Assembly (NCBI GenBank): GCA_965216605.1
Contig: CBDCGG010000002.1
Span: forward strand, 310,001-374,000
Direction of reading: 5' to 3'
Source of the DNA: JABAAW01 sp965216605
GTDB lineage: Bacteria > Pseudomonadota > Alphaproteobacteria > JABAAW01
Length of the DNA stretch: 64,000 bases
This document shows, piece by piece, positions 18,561 to 27,560 of this stretch (position 1 is the first letter of the stretch; each line of letters begins with the position of its first letter). The notes under the pieces were generated by a model. The model made no database searches and was not told the origin of the DNA. It worked only from the letters and a program-made list of their open reading frames with translations. Both the position numbers and the translations under genes were made by a program.

Positions 18561-19637
18561 TTACTCACGAAGCCCGACGACTTGAGAAAGTTCTATCTCT
18601 GCGCCCGTATCCAATTGCAAGCGCACGCCCTTCTCGGCATCCGATACAACGCCTACGACTTGCGCAGGGCTCACATAGTTCGATACCGTCCCTTGGCTAC
18701 CGTCAGGCAGATCGAAGGCGACATGGTAGCTGTAGCGTCCGACGCTCGCAGGCTCGCCATCGATTCCGCGTCCGTGCCACACGAAGGTATCGCGCTTCTC
18801 TGGGCTCTGCTCGCCTTCGTGTTGCACTTTGGCTCCTTCTAGCGTAAAGCGATAGTCGCCCTCCGCCGCCTGTTGCCATAGGATGTTGCCTTCGCCGTCT
18901 TTCAAGATATTGTTGTCCGCGTCGCGTTGCGCTCCGAGCTCATTGCTTCTGCCGTCCCAGCTCCATGTTCCCGATCCTGAAACGGCATTCACCGCCTCCT
19001 GATGCACTAGCCTGCCTTCGCTGTCCGTGATCTTCACCACCGCACGCGCGGTGTCACGCGGCAGCGTGTAGGAAAAAGATTCGGCGTCCGCTCCTTTGTG
19101 GAAACGCCTACCCTCGTCCAAGATATCCAACCCGACCGCGTTGTTCCTGTAGACGATGTTGCCATTGGCATTGCGAACCTCCAGTTGCACATTCTGTGCA
19201 CCTTCGGGCAGGACATACTGCAAACGAGCATCGTCACCGTCGTTCAGCAGAAACTGATTTGTTCCCTCGCGCGCGACTTCTTTGCCCAAGTATCCTAGTC
19301 CGTCTTCGACGCTCGAGCTTTGCTGTCCTTCCAGCAAGGCTTTCAGTTGTTCCAGCATGCTGCTTTGATGGATCTGCTGTTCGACGGAAGCGAACTGCAC
19401 CAGCTGGTTTGTGAACTCGTGCGTATCCAACGGCGAGAGAGGATCTTGGTGCGTCAGCTGCGTTGTCAGCAGCGTGAGAAAGTTGTCGAAATCATCAGAA
19501 AACTTGAGCCGCGAAACAGTGCTACGCGACTCTTCTGCCACCTGTCGCTGTTGCTCGGCGATTTGACGCACGGCTTGCTGCTGTGCGGGCGAGCTCGAAG
19601 TGCTAACGGCGGGAGTGCCACTGGAGATATCGGTCAT
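18561..19637 (-). CDS. flgD: Flagellar hook assembly (capping) protein
   Basis: FlgD is the scaffold at the tip of the growing hook. Residues 45-90 contain the conserved FLTLLTTQLTHQDPLSPLDT and FTNQLVQFASVEQQ, followed by the FlgD tudor/FnIII-like C-terminal part (for example GTWSWDGRSNELG, the FLgD_Ig region). At 358 residues it is longer than the enteric protein, as is common in Alphaproteobacteria. AGAGGA lies upstream of the ATG. It sits 84 bp ahead of flgE and 30 bp after fliK in the same direction. The gap to flgE contains a short GTTGT/GTTGC repeat. Confidence 0.96.
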   Translation of the reverse strand: MTDISSGTPAVSTSSSPAQQQAVRQIAEQQRQVAEESRSTVSRLKFSDDFDNFLTLLTTQLTHQDPLSPLDTHEFTNQLVQFASVEQQIHQSSMLEQLKALLEGQQSSSVEDGLGYLGKEVAREGTNQFLLNDGDDARLQYVLPEGAQNVQLEVRNANGNIVYRNNAVGLDILDEGRRFHKGADAESFSYTLPRDTARAVVKITDSEGRLVHQEAVNAVSGSGTWSWDGRSNELGAQRDADNNILKDGEGNILWQQAAEGDYRFTLEGAKVQHEGEQSPEKRDTFVWHGRGIDGEPASVGRYSYHVAFDLPDGSQGTVSNYVSPAQVVGVVSDAEKGVRLQLDTGAEIELSQVVGLRE

Positions 19638-19667
19638 GATCGGGTTCCTCTTGTTTTTTTAAAGTTT

Positions 19668-22619
19668 CTAGATCTCTACATTCAAGCGTCCGTCTTGGCG
19701 CACTTGCAACCTATCTACGACGGACGAAAGAGTTTCTGTTCCAATCTCGCTACCTTCTCCGTCGTCTGTTTCTGCGCTGCCTGTCGTGTCGGAGGACGCT
19801 GTTTCGCCCTGTCCCTGAGCCTCACCCTCTGTCTGAGCATTGCCCTGTCCTTTCAGACCGAACTGCAAGCCCTGATCCTGAGTGCGTATCCCTGCATCTT
19901 GCAAGGCTTGTTCCAACTGCCTTGAGTCACGCTGCAGCAGATCGAGTGTCTCGCTGCGCTCTGCCAGCACGACGATTTGCAAGCGTCCTGCTGCGTCTCC
20001 GTCGAGTCGTATCTCGATGCGTCCCAAGAGTTCAGGGCGCAACTTGACGGTCAAGCTTTCTACCTTGCCTTCGACGGCACGTTGAATGTTGACGAAAACC
20101 TGTTCGCGCACGAACGAGCTCGCCGTCGTGAAGCTGGAACTGGCACTACCCCTCGCCGCGTTGGAGGCGGATTGTCCTGGCAAGCTTTGCGAAAAGCCGT
20201 TGTTGAGCGAAGCATCCGAGTTCGATCCTTGCGAGTTCGATCCTTGTGCGTTCGATCCCGATGCTTGTCCGAGAGATTGCCCTAGCGTCTGCGCCGCGCG
20301 AGAACTCCCGTCTTGCCCAGTATTGCTCGCCGCATCAGCGCGCCCGCCCGTCAGGCGAGACGCCAACGACTGCAACAATGCAGACGTGCCGTTTGGCTTA
20401 TCTTTTGTTGTAATGCTCGATGCCTCTCTGCCTTCGCGCAAACTTTCTTGGCGTTCTGCCAAACGCGCTGCAAGTTTTGCAGTCGCGCTCGACGATGCCA
20501 ACAAAGCAGAATGTCCCGCTTGAGAGGGATCAAAGCCGCCCAAAGCAGAGGAAGTTCCTCCCTCAAGGCTTGCTGCACCATTCGTAGAGCTGGATGAAGA
20601 GATGCCGTTGGCGGCGTTGCCGTAGCTTATCGTCTGCGCGGCGTTGTTCGCGGGGCGCAGGCTGTCGAAAGCGTTTTGTCCGCTCAAGCGCAATCCTTCC
20701 GGACGATGCGCGCGCACTTCTTGCGTCAGGCGAACCTCGATATTTTCCGGCAGAGAAGATGTCTCTGCTGCTTTTCCTTGGGCAAGTGTTCCTTGCGTTG
20801 CGCGCGTTGCGGCTGTGCTCAAAGCCTGCGCCAATGTGTTTGCTTGGGTGTTTGCTTGCGCGTTTGCTTGCGCGGCACGAGAGGGCGCATCCGCCGTCGC
20901 CGTTTTACCGTCTGCCTGTTGGGCTGTTGCGGCGCGCCCTGCGGCTACCTGTCTTAGGTGTTGCTCCAATGCGCTGTTCCTTAATCGGGGCTTGTCGCCT
21001 GTTGGCGAAACGGGTCCCGCCTGCTTTTCTCCGCGAGTATCGGCTGTGCGAGCGTCCGTTGTGCGAGCCTCCGCTACACGAGCGTCTGCTGTGCGGCTGC
21101 CAAGCTGTTGTGCTTGGGCGAGAAGTCGCGCGGTGTTGTCACGAACGGCGGCGGCGAGAGAGTCGGCGCTGCTGGCAGCTGTGTTGGAGGCGAGGGGAGA
21201 TGCCGTTGCCGATGCCGTCGTAGACTTCCCTATGTCTGCGGCTGTGTTTGCGGCTGCGTTTGCGGCTGCGTTTGCGGCTGCGTCCTTGGGCGAATGTTGC
21301 CCCTTACCTGCTTGCCCTTCTTGTGCTGCAAGGAGCTCGGCTTCTTGTGAAGCGGCGGACGATGTCGCACCTTCTCCTGCTGACTCTGCGCTTGTGCGGG
21401 AGGACGTCGCATCGGTAGCTCCTGTCTGCGGCGTATTGTCTGCGTCGCCGACAAGCTCTCCTGCTTGCGCCGTCGAGAACTGCACGAGGGTCTCGGTTGT
21501 CTTGCTTGCTATTTGCGTTGTTTTTGCGTGCTTGTCTTGCAGCGCAAAGACATCGATGCCTTCTGCATCGACGAGTCCTGCAAGAGAATTTTCTGCAAGA
21601 GAATTTCCAAGAGAGTTTTTAAGAGAGTTTTCAAGGGCGTTTTCCAGTTTGCCTAAAGCTGCCTTATCTTCTCCAGCGTTGGCGGGCGGAGTTTCTGCCG
21701 CGAGTTTCTGTGCGCTTGCCTTGTCTTCTGCGATGGCGGGCGGTGTCTGTGTTGTTTCCTTACCCGCTTCTAATGAATCCACCTTGCTAGATTCCTTGGC
21801 AGCTGCCTTGTCGTTTGTTGCGCTGTCGGCTTGGCTGTTTTTCGCCTCGACGCCATCCTTAGCGTCTTCCGAGCGAGTGCCTTTGCCTTCTTCTGCTTTG
21901 GGCTTGTGTTCTTGGGCGAGCGAATTTACTTCCGTGTCTGCGTTGTCGGAATTTCCTGCTTGATTGCCGATGTTATTGTTGCGGCTATTGCTGTCCGATG
22001 CCGCTTGAGCGCGTTCGGCACGAGCGGAGGCTGTTGCGTCATCGCGTCTTGCGTCGTTTGCTTGCGCCCTTCTGTCTTCTGTAGCTGTTGCGCGCGGTGT
22101 ATTTTCGTTCGACGAGCGCGCGGCTGCCAATCGTTCTTCCCGTTGCCTATCGAGGGCATTTTGCTGTTGGCTTGCGATTCTGTCGATCTGTTCGCTTCGA
22201 TACTGCTGTTCTTGCCGTGCTTGATCAAAGTTTGCTTGTTGTGCGCGGGCTTGTTGTGCGCCTTGCGAGCGTTCTTGGGCTTCGCGCAGCGCGTTATCTT
22301 GCGCGCGTTGTTCGTTCAAACCTCGTAGAGTATCTTTTTGCAGGGTTTCTTTTTGCAGGATATTTTTTTCGAGGTCTTCTTGGCAGTTGCGACAATCTTG
22401 TGAGGTTTCGGTAGATCTTGTCACTTGGGATATGCGTTGCGTGGAGGCGGCTTTGTTGCTACCGAGATCGAAGGCGAAGCGTTCGGGACGGAAGGTTGAT
22501 TCTGCCAAGAGTTCGGAGAAGACTACCGAGCCTCCTTCTGAAAACAGGGTACGGGGGAGCGGCAGGGATTGCTTGGCGAGAACGCTGTTGGAGGCGTGTG
22601 TATTGACGGTCTTGTCCAT
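19668..22619 (-). CDS. fliK: Flagellar hook-length control protein
   Basis: FliK measures hook length and switches export specificity. The C-terminal domain (about residues 860-950) is recognisable from VESLTVKLRPELLGRIEIRL and RLQIVVLAERSETLDLLQRD, the Flg_hook domain. The 983-residue length is more than twice the enteric protein: residues 100-850 are alanine-, glutamine- and serine-rich and contain tandem repeats such as ANAAANAAANTAA, NSLKNSLGNSLAENSL and AQGSNSQGSNSD. Large FliK ruler regions are known, so this is unusual in size but not in type. It is the first gene of the hook unit, with AGGAG upstream. Confidence 0.94.
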   Translation of the reverse strand: MDKTVNTHASNSVLAKQSLPLPRTLFSEGGSVVFSELLAESTFRPERFAFDLGSNKAASTQRISQVTRSTETSQDCRNCQEDLEKNILQKETLQKDTLRGLNEQRAQDNALREAQERSQGAQQARAQQANFDQARQEQQYRSEQIDRIASQQQNALDRQREERLAAARSSNENTPRATATEDRRAQANDARRDDATASARAERAQAASDSNSRNNNIGNQAGNSDNADTEVNSLAQEHKPKAEEGKGTRSEDAKDGVEAKNSQADSATNDKAAAKESSKVDSLEAGKETTQTPPAIAEDKASAQKLAAETPPANAGEDKAALGKLENALENSLKNSLGNSLAENSLAGLVDAEGIDVFALQDKHAKTTQIASKTTETLVQFSTAQAGELVGDADNTPQTGATDATSSRTSAESAGEGATSSAASQEAELLAAQEGQAGKGQHSPKDAAANAAANAAANTAADIGKSTTASATASPLASNTAASSADSLAAAVRDNTARLLAQAQQLGSRTADARVAEARTTDARTADTRGEKQAGPVSPTGDKPRLRNSALEQHLRQVAAGRAATAQQADGKTATADAPSRAAQANAQANTQANTLAQALSTAATRATQGTLAQGKAAETSSLPENIEVRLTQEVRAHRPEGLRLSGQNAFDSLRPANNAAQTISYGNAANGISSSSSTNGAASLEGGTSSALGGFDPSQAGHSALLASSSATAKLAARLAERQESLREGREASSITTKDKPNGTSALLQSLASRLTGGRADAASNTGQDGSSRAAQTLGQSLGQASGSNAQGSNSQGSNSDASLNNGFSQSLPGQSASNAARGSASSSFTTASSFVREQVFVNIQRAVEGKVESLTVKLRPELLGRIEIRLDGDAAGRLQIVVLAERSETLDLLQRDSRQLEQALQDAGIRTQDQGLQFGLKGQGNAQTEGEAQGQGETASSDTTGSAETDDGEGSEIGTETLSSVVDRLQVRQDGRLNVEI

Positions 22620-22796
22620 GGATAGATTGCTCCTGCTGGGGATCGGGGTTTCTTCCTGCCTTGTCAGAGAGGGAGTTGCAAGGAGCGTGCCAAGTCGTGC
22701 GAATCTTTACGGGGGCGATGCAAAAGCAGCTTTTTAAATTGCAAGGCTGTAGCGCATTGCGAAGCAATGCGCTTTTGAATAAGAGGCTACGCATCT

Positions 22797-22945
22797 CGCG
22801 CTCCCCGCGCGCTCCCCTCCCGCTCCCCGCGCGCTACGCGCGCGCATGTTTACATCCGTCAATACAAAAAGCCCATGTCTGCCTTTGCGAAGCGCGCGCG
22901 TAAGGAAGCGCAGGCTAACAAAGGCAGGCACACACAAAAGCACCC
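22797..22945. repeat. Dispersed repeat copy A (palindromic TGTCTGCC element)
   Basis: Between fliK and dprA. First part: GCGCGCTACGCGCGCGCATG and TTTACATCCGTCAATACAAAAAG. Second part (22876-22941): a hairpin with arms GTCTGCCTTTG and CAAAGGCAGGC around an inner GCGCG segment, followed by ACACACAAAAGC. The same two-part order is found near 44,545-44,660 and 61,636-61,755. The 22620-22796 part of this 326-bp gap holds no supported gene. Confidence 0.8.
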
Positions 22946-24070
22946 CTACCGACAGCGCACAACACAATTCCCCGCCGCGCGCTCAATCCGCCCCGCTAAC
23001 TCCATCTCCAATAACGCCGCATTAATACACGCCGCATCCGTCCCAAGATGACTGATCAAATCATCAATCGGCGTCGCGTCAAAGCCCAACAACGAAAAAA
23101 TTCCATCGCGCAACTTGTCAATGTCCCGCTCGGAGAAATCACGCTGCACCAAATTTTCCTCCTCCTCCAAAACTAACGCACGCTGCCTGAAAACATCCCT
23201 CAACGTCTTGCTCTTGTTCAAAACCGCCAAAACATCATCCGCCTTCTCAACTAAATAAGCCCCATCCCGCAACAAAGCATTCGGTCCCGCAGAACGCTCG
23301 TCCTGCGGCGAGCCAGGTACTGCGAACACATCCCTCCCCTGCTCCAACGCATAACGAGCCGTGATCATCGCACCCGATTTCCTCGGTGCCTCCACAATCA
23401 CAGTCCCCGCCGTCAACCCCGCAATAATCCTGTTTCGACGCGGAAAATGTCTCGCCGTCGGAACAAAACCCAACCCCATCTCGGAGACAATCGCACCATT
23501 GTCGACAAGGCTTCGATAAAGCTCCCGATTTTCATACGGATAAATATGATCAACCCCGCCCGCTAAAACAGCGACCGAGCCACTCTTCACCGCCGCATGA
23601 TTGGCAGCCGTGTCAATTCCACGCGCCAAACCCGAAACAACAACATAACCCGCCTCCCCGCACAATGCCGCTAAACGCGCAGTAAAGCGCATGCCATTAG
23701 CAGAAGCGTTGCGCGTCCCCACAATGGAAATTCCCTCCTTGCGCAAAAGGTGCGCGTGTCCCAAAACCGCGAGCAAAGGCGGCGCGTCCGTGAGAACAAA
23801 CAGGTTTGACGGATAGTCCTCCTCGCCCCAGAAGATTAATTTTCCCGACATTTTTTCTGTACGCGCAATCTCCTCGCTAGCCTGCGAGTCCGAGAAAAGC
23901 CGTATCTTCGCCTTCAATCCGCCGCGCCGCGCGAGTTGCGGCAAGGCGCGTAATGCCTCGCTCGCCGTGCCAAAGCGCGCCAACAGATGGCGAAAAGTCA
24001 TAGGACCTACATAAGCACTGCGCGCAAGCCTCAAACGGTCGAGTCGCTCCTGCTCGTCGAAGCGCGTCAT
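22946..24070 (-). CDS. dprA: DNA-processing protein DprA
   Basis: DprA loads RecA on incoming single-stranded DNA during transformation. The 374-residue protein has the Rossmann-like core with SIVGTRNASANGMRFT, VVSGLARGIDTAANHAAV and FPRRNRIIAGLTAGTVIVEA, preceded by an N-terminal SAM-like region and followed by a C-terminal winged helix (SLLGFDATPIDDLISHLG). Its length is normal. Other competence genes are not in the window. The start overlaps the adenosine kinase stop by 4 bp, so the two genes are probably co-transcribed. Confidence 0.96.
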   Translation of the reverse strand: MTRFDEQERLDRLRLARSAYVGPMTFRHLLARFGTASEALRALPQLARRGGLKAKIRLFSDSQASEEIARTEKMSGKLIFWGEEDYPSNLFVLTDAPPLLAVLGHAHLLRKEGISIVGTRNASANGMRFTARLAALCGEAGYVVVSGLARGIDTAANHAAVKSGSVAVLAGGVDHIYPYENRELYRSLVDNGAIVSEMGLGFVPTARHFPRRNRIIAGLTAGTVIVEAPRKSGAMITARYALEQGRDVFAVPGSPQDERSAGPNALLRDGAYLVEKADDVLAVLNKSKTLRDVFRQRALVLEEEENLVQRDFSERDIDKLRDGIFSLLGFDATPIDDLISHLGTDAACINAALLEMELAGRIERAAGNCVVRCR

Positions 24071-25299
24071 GAAAGTAGCGAAGGAGACGACGGAGAAATC
24101 TTCTCGCCAACATTCTCACCCTCATCCTCCGCGAAATTTTCTACAGCGTCGAGAAAATGCCACAAGTCTGCCGTCAGCCTCGGTCCCACCTCGCTTGTGA
24201 CCGCACCACCCAAGCTGTTCGCCAAAACCCCTGCCCTCTCTTGCGACCACCCCCGCGACAAGCCGAACAGCATGCCCGCAGCAAACGCATCCCCCGCCCC
24301 CGTCGTGTCGACACAGCGCGAGGGGGGTACCGCCGCAGAGACGCTCGTGTTGCCTTTGCCGTCGAACAGCAACGCTCCTTCCCCCCCCAGCGTCAGGCAG
24401 ACGCGACAACCCAAGCTCGAACAATGCTCTGCCAACTCTTCGCGCCAGAATGTTTTTTCGGCTGTTGTGTTATCTGTTTTTTCTGTTGTTTTTTCCGCGA
24501 CAGACGCAAGCGAAAACAATGTGCGCGCCTCCTCTTCATTAGCAAACAGCAAGTCCACCTCTTCGCGTACGAAGCGAAGAAGGAAGTCTCGGTTGCCAGA
24601 CACGCAAGACGGGTCGGACAAAGAAAGCGACAGAACGCTCCCTGCTTCTCGACACGCCGTGGCAGCCGTTTCAAACACCTCTCCCCCCTGCTCGCTACCC
24701 AACAAATAGCCCTCCAAATACAGGTAGCGCGCTTGACGCAACAGAGAGCTGTCCAACTGCGCCGCTCCGATATTCGAAGACGCACCCAAGTGCGTTGCAA
24801 AGGTGCGCTGTGCATCCTCCGTTATCAACACAAGACATTGTCCCGTCGACTCTGTTTGTTCAACTGCTTTTGCCACAGATTTTTCTACAGCTTTTTCTAC
24901 AGCTTTTTCTGCAGCTTTTTTTTGGCGCACTTCCAAGTGGCAAGCAACAAGGCTCTGCTCCATCGAGCGTCGAAAGTCTTCCCCCTCCGAATCGTTGCCG
25001 ACCCTGCCCACAAAGGCATAGCGCGCTGCGACAGCTTCCTGCGCTTGTCCTGTAAGCTTTCTTGCTGACTCTTTTGCCAAACATCCCAACAGCGCGAGCG
25101 TGTTGCTGCAAGAGCCACCTGCAGCCACGCCCGACGCAGCAGGCAGAGCCGCGCGCAATCCTTCAAGGCGCGCTTGGTCGCATAGGGTCATCTGTCCTTT
25201 CGGCAAGTTCTGCTCGCCCAAAAACAAGTCGCTTACAGAAAAGCTGGCATCGACGAGCGCATGCCCTATTCCCAAAACATCGTAAGTTTCTTCTGACAT
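24067..25299 (-). CDS. Adenosine kinase, PfkB family
   Basis: A 410-residue carbohydrate-kinase-fold protein that starts MSEETYDVLGIGHALVDASF and has the C-terminal PfkB signature CVDTTGAGDAFAAGMLFG with the catalytic Asp. Similarity of the N-terminus and the KGQMTLCD segment is to alphaproteobacterial adenosine kinases, which convert adenosine to AMP. It is longer than the usual 330 residues because of two inserts, KAAEKAVEKAVEKSVAKAVE (about 150-170) and AEKTTEKTDNTTAEKT (about 290-305); the first comes from a tandem DNA repeat. GGGAGAGG precedes ATG 25299; a longer frame to 25338 is less likely. Another ribokinase-family substrate is possible. Confidence 0.85.
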   Translation of the reverse strand: MSEETYDVLGIGHALVDASFSVSDLFLGEQNLPKGQMTLCDQARLEGLRAALPAASGVAAGGSCSNTLALLGCLAKESARKLTGQAQEAVAARYAFVGRVGNDSEGEDFRRSMEQSLVACHLEVRQKKAAEKAVEKAVEKSVAKAVEQTESTGQCLVLITEDAQRTFATHLGASSNIGAAQLDSSLLRQARYLYLEGYLLGSEQGGEVFETAATACREAGSVLSLSLSDPSCVSGNRDFLLRFVREEVDLLFANEEEARTLFSLASVAEKTTEKTDNTTAEKTFWREELAEHCSSLGCRVCLTLGGEGALLFDGKGNTSVSAAVPPSRCVDTTGAGDAFAAGMLFGLSRGWSQERAGVLANSLGGAVTSEVGPRLTADLWHFLDAVENFAEDEGENVGEKISPSSPSLLS

Positions 25300-25348
25300 A
25301 CCTCTCCCAGACCGCTCAAGCCTTGACACGCGCGCCAAGCCAGCGCAT

Positions 25349-25366
25349 TGTTAATATACCTTAACA
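25349..25366. promoter_or_regulatory. Palindrome TGTTAA-N6-TTAACA in divergent spacer
   Basis: A perfect 6-bp dyad with a 6-bp spacer lies between divergent adenosine kinase and the TPR membrane protein. TATATT on the minus strand inside it could be a -10 element for the kinase, although no good -35 was seen. A repressor site is possible; the short arms may also be chance. Confidence 0.3.
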
Positions 25367-25463
25367 CAAATACGAGCCATCTTTAAGCACCCCCAAAGGC
25401 AATCCGAAAGAATAACTTTGGGAGGGGTTTTTGGAACAACCTAATACAACTTATGCGTAACCC

Positions 25464-26144
25464 ATGAGCGAAATCTTCCGCGAGGTCGACGAAGCCCTCA
25501 CCTACGACCGCCTACGCACGCTGTGGAACCGCCATCGTCTCAAGATTGTGGCGACATTGTTGCTTGTACTAGCAAGCGTCCTCGCCTGGCAAACTTGGCA
25601 GTACAAGGAACGCCAAAAGCACGCCCGCTCCGCCGAAACCTTCTTCGACCTTTTGCGCAAAAACACAACACAAGATTCTTCGCAAAATTCTTCGCAAAAA
25701 AACTCAACAGCCCTCTCGCCGCAAGAGCAGAAAACCCTGCAAGGAGGCTATCGTATGCTGTGGCTCTTCTCGCGCGCGAAAGCCTTCGCGGAACAACGAG
25801 AATGGCAAAAAGCACAACAAGCCCTGCAAGCCATCGACGACGATAACTCGCTGCCCCCCCTCTACCGCCACTACGCGCAGATTTGGCACGCCTCGCTCGA
25901 TATCGAACAGGGGCGGCTGGAGGCAGCAGAAAAACAACTCGCCGCACTAGAGGATAAAACCCAAAACACCCCCCTGCAAGGACTCGCGCTCTACTTGCAA
26001 GCAGCAATCCTCACCGAGCAAGGCAACCAAGAAGACGCACAAGACCTGCTCACGCGCGCGCTTGCAAAAAGCAACCTAGCCCCCACCCTACGCAGACAGC
26101 TGCTTGAGGCAGAACGCGCGCTCGATACTACAAAAACGCCATGA
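25464..26144 (+). CDS. TPR membrane protein, YfgM-like
   Basis: 226 residues with a cytoplasmic N-terminus (MSEIFREVDEALTYDRLRTL), one membrane segment at about 28-45 (IVATLLLVLASVLAWQTW) and a C-terminal TPR-like domain (for example EWQKAQQALQAI, GNQEDAQDLLTRAL). This is the architecture of YfgM and relatives, which act beside the SecYEG translocon and periplasmic chaperones. The gene is followed directly by bamB with a 4-bp overlap, the same pairing (yfgM-bamB-der) seen in many Proteobacteria. A small TTQDSSQNSSQKNS repeat sits after the membrane segment. Confidence 0.9.
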   Translation: MSEIFREVDEALTYDRLRTLWNRHRLKIVATLLLVLASVLAWQTWQYKERQKHARSAETFFDLLRKNTTQDSSQNSSQKNSTALSPQEQKTLQGGYRMLWLFSRAKAFAEQREWQKAQQALQAIDDDNSLPPLYRHYAQIWHASLDIEQGRLEAAEKQLAALEDKTQNTPLQGLALYLQAAILTEQGNQEDAQDLLTRALAKSNLAPTLRRQLLEAERALDTTKTP

Positions 26145-27541
26145 CAATAAAAATGACAAGAAAAACGACAAGAAAAACCTCTGTCGTCACAATCCCGCTC
26201 GCCGTAGCAGCCCTGCTTGTCGCAGCAGCCTGCGCCGAGAAGCGTCTTTCAGGCAAGCGCGTAGATGTTAAAGGCTTTGAGAGCGCACAGCGTATCAAGT
26301 CCTCTTCGTCCAATATCGTCTTGCCTGCGCCTGATTCTGCGTCTGCGTCTGCGTCTTCGCCGAAATCTCTTTCGGCATGGGAGCAAGAACAATTCTCCGC
26401 CCTCCATACCCCCCCTCGACTTGCAACACCCTTCGCATGGCAGAAACGCTACCGCATCGCTACAGGCAAAGGTAGTACGCGCGCGCAACCCCTGCAAGCA
26501 ACCCCGATCGTTGCTGATGGTCGCCTCTTCGCCCTTAACACCAACAACAACGTCTCCGCCTTCGATACGACGACGGGACGCAAAGTATGGCAACGCAGTC
26601 TCAAGCCCGCCTCGCGGAAAACCTTCGGGCGAGGAATTGGCAAAAGCTTCGGCGGAGGATTGGCGTTTGCCAATGGACATGTCTTTGTCTCGACGGGTAT
26701 CGGCATCCTCGCCGCGCTGGACGGGGAGACGGGCGAGATTTTATGGCAACAACAGCTGCCCTTCCCACTGCGTAGCGCGCCAACCCTCGTCTCAGAAAAC
26801 GTCGTCGCTGATCCCAACAAGGCACTGCTGCTCGTCACAACGCCGACCTATCGTACTTACGCCTTCAATCTGGAGGGCGAGATGCTTTGGCAGCAACAAG
26901 CGACACGCGATGCCCTCGCTCAACTGACGCTTGCCCCCTCGCCCGGCGTTGCCGGTCGTTATGCGGTGGTGGGTTACGGCGACGGATCGCTGGTCGCCTT
27001 AGACAAGGACAACGGGCGCGTTCTGTGGCAAGCCTTCGCAACGGCGCAACGGCGCAACGATGCGCTCTCCGACATCGCGGACATCACAACGCCGCCCGTC
27101 CTTGCGGACGGTCTCGTCTATGCCTCCAGCTTTTCGGGCAAGACGGTCGCCCTCGACCTCGCCTCAGGCAGTCTGCGATGGTCGGTGCCGCTGGCGGCAG
27201 CAAGCTCGCTCGCGCTCTACGGCACAACGCTCTTCGTCGTCGACCAAAACAGCTTGCTGTCCGCGCTCGACGCAAACAACGGCAAAATCATCTGGGAACA
27301 ACAACTAACCGCTCACCGAGGGAGCAAGAAACGCAAACCCGTGTTGTGGAACGGACCACTGCTGGCAGCAGACCAGCTGATCCTCGCCGCATCGAACGGA
27401 GAGATCGTCGCCATCGATGCGCTCAAAGGCACGCTCGTTCGCCAGATGCAAACTAACGCGCGCTTCTCCGCAACACCCATCGCCGCGCAAGGACTCTTCT
27501 TCTTTTTGGACAGCAAAGGGAACATCCACGTTTTCGAGTAA
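26141..27541 (+). CDS. bamB: Outer-membrane assembly lipoprotein BamB (PQQ-like beta-propeller)
   Basis: BamB supports folding of outer-membrane proteins as part of the BAM complex. The 466-residue protein has a signal peptide ending VAALLVAAAC at Cys31, a lipoprotein cleavage site, and then repeated beta-propeller blades marked by tryptophan-bearing repeats (AFDTTTGRKVWQRSL, ALDGETGEILWQQQL, ALDKDNGRVLWQAF, ALDANNGKIIWEQQL). The N-terminus repeats MTRKTTRKTS. It lies between the YfgM-like gene and der, a common order. Start ATG 26141 overlaps the upstream stop. Confidence 0.95.
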   Translation: MTIKMTRKTTRKTSVVTIPLAVAALLVAAACAEKRLSGKRVDVKGFESAQRIKSSSSNIVLPAPDSASASASSPKSLSAWEQEQFSALHTPPRLATPFAWQKRYRIATGKGSTRAQPLQATPIVADGRLFALNTNNNVSAFDTTTGRKVWQRSLKPASRKTFGRGIGKSFGGGLAFANGHVFVSTGIGILAALDGETGEILWQQQLPFPLRSAPTLVSENVVADPNKALLLVTTPTYRTYAFNLEGEMLWQQQATRDALAQLTLAPSPGVAGRYAVVGYGDGSLVALDKDNGRVLWQAFATAQRRNDALSDIADITTPPVLADGLVYASSFSGKTVALDLASGSLRWSVPLAAASSLALYGTTLFVVDQNSLLSALDANNGKIIWEQQLTAHRGSKKRKPVLWNGPLLAADQLILAASNGEIVAIDALKGTLVRQMQTNARFSATPIAAQGLFFFLDSKGNIHVFE

Positions 27542-27560
27542 CCCTGCGAGTGACTTTGAA

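Noticed and set aside
20594..21963. Long plus-strand frames opposite fliK
   Set aside because: They are produced by the low-complexity alanine/glutamine codons of fliK on the other strand; the fliK C-terminal domain settles the coding strand.
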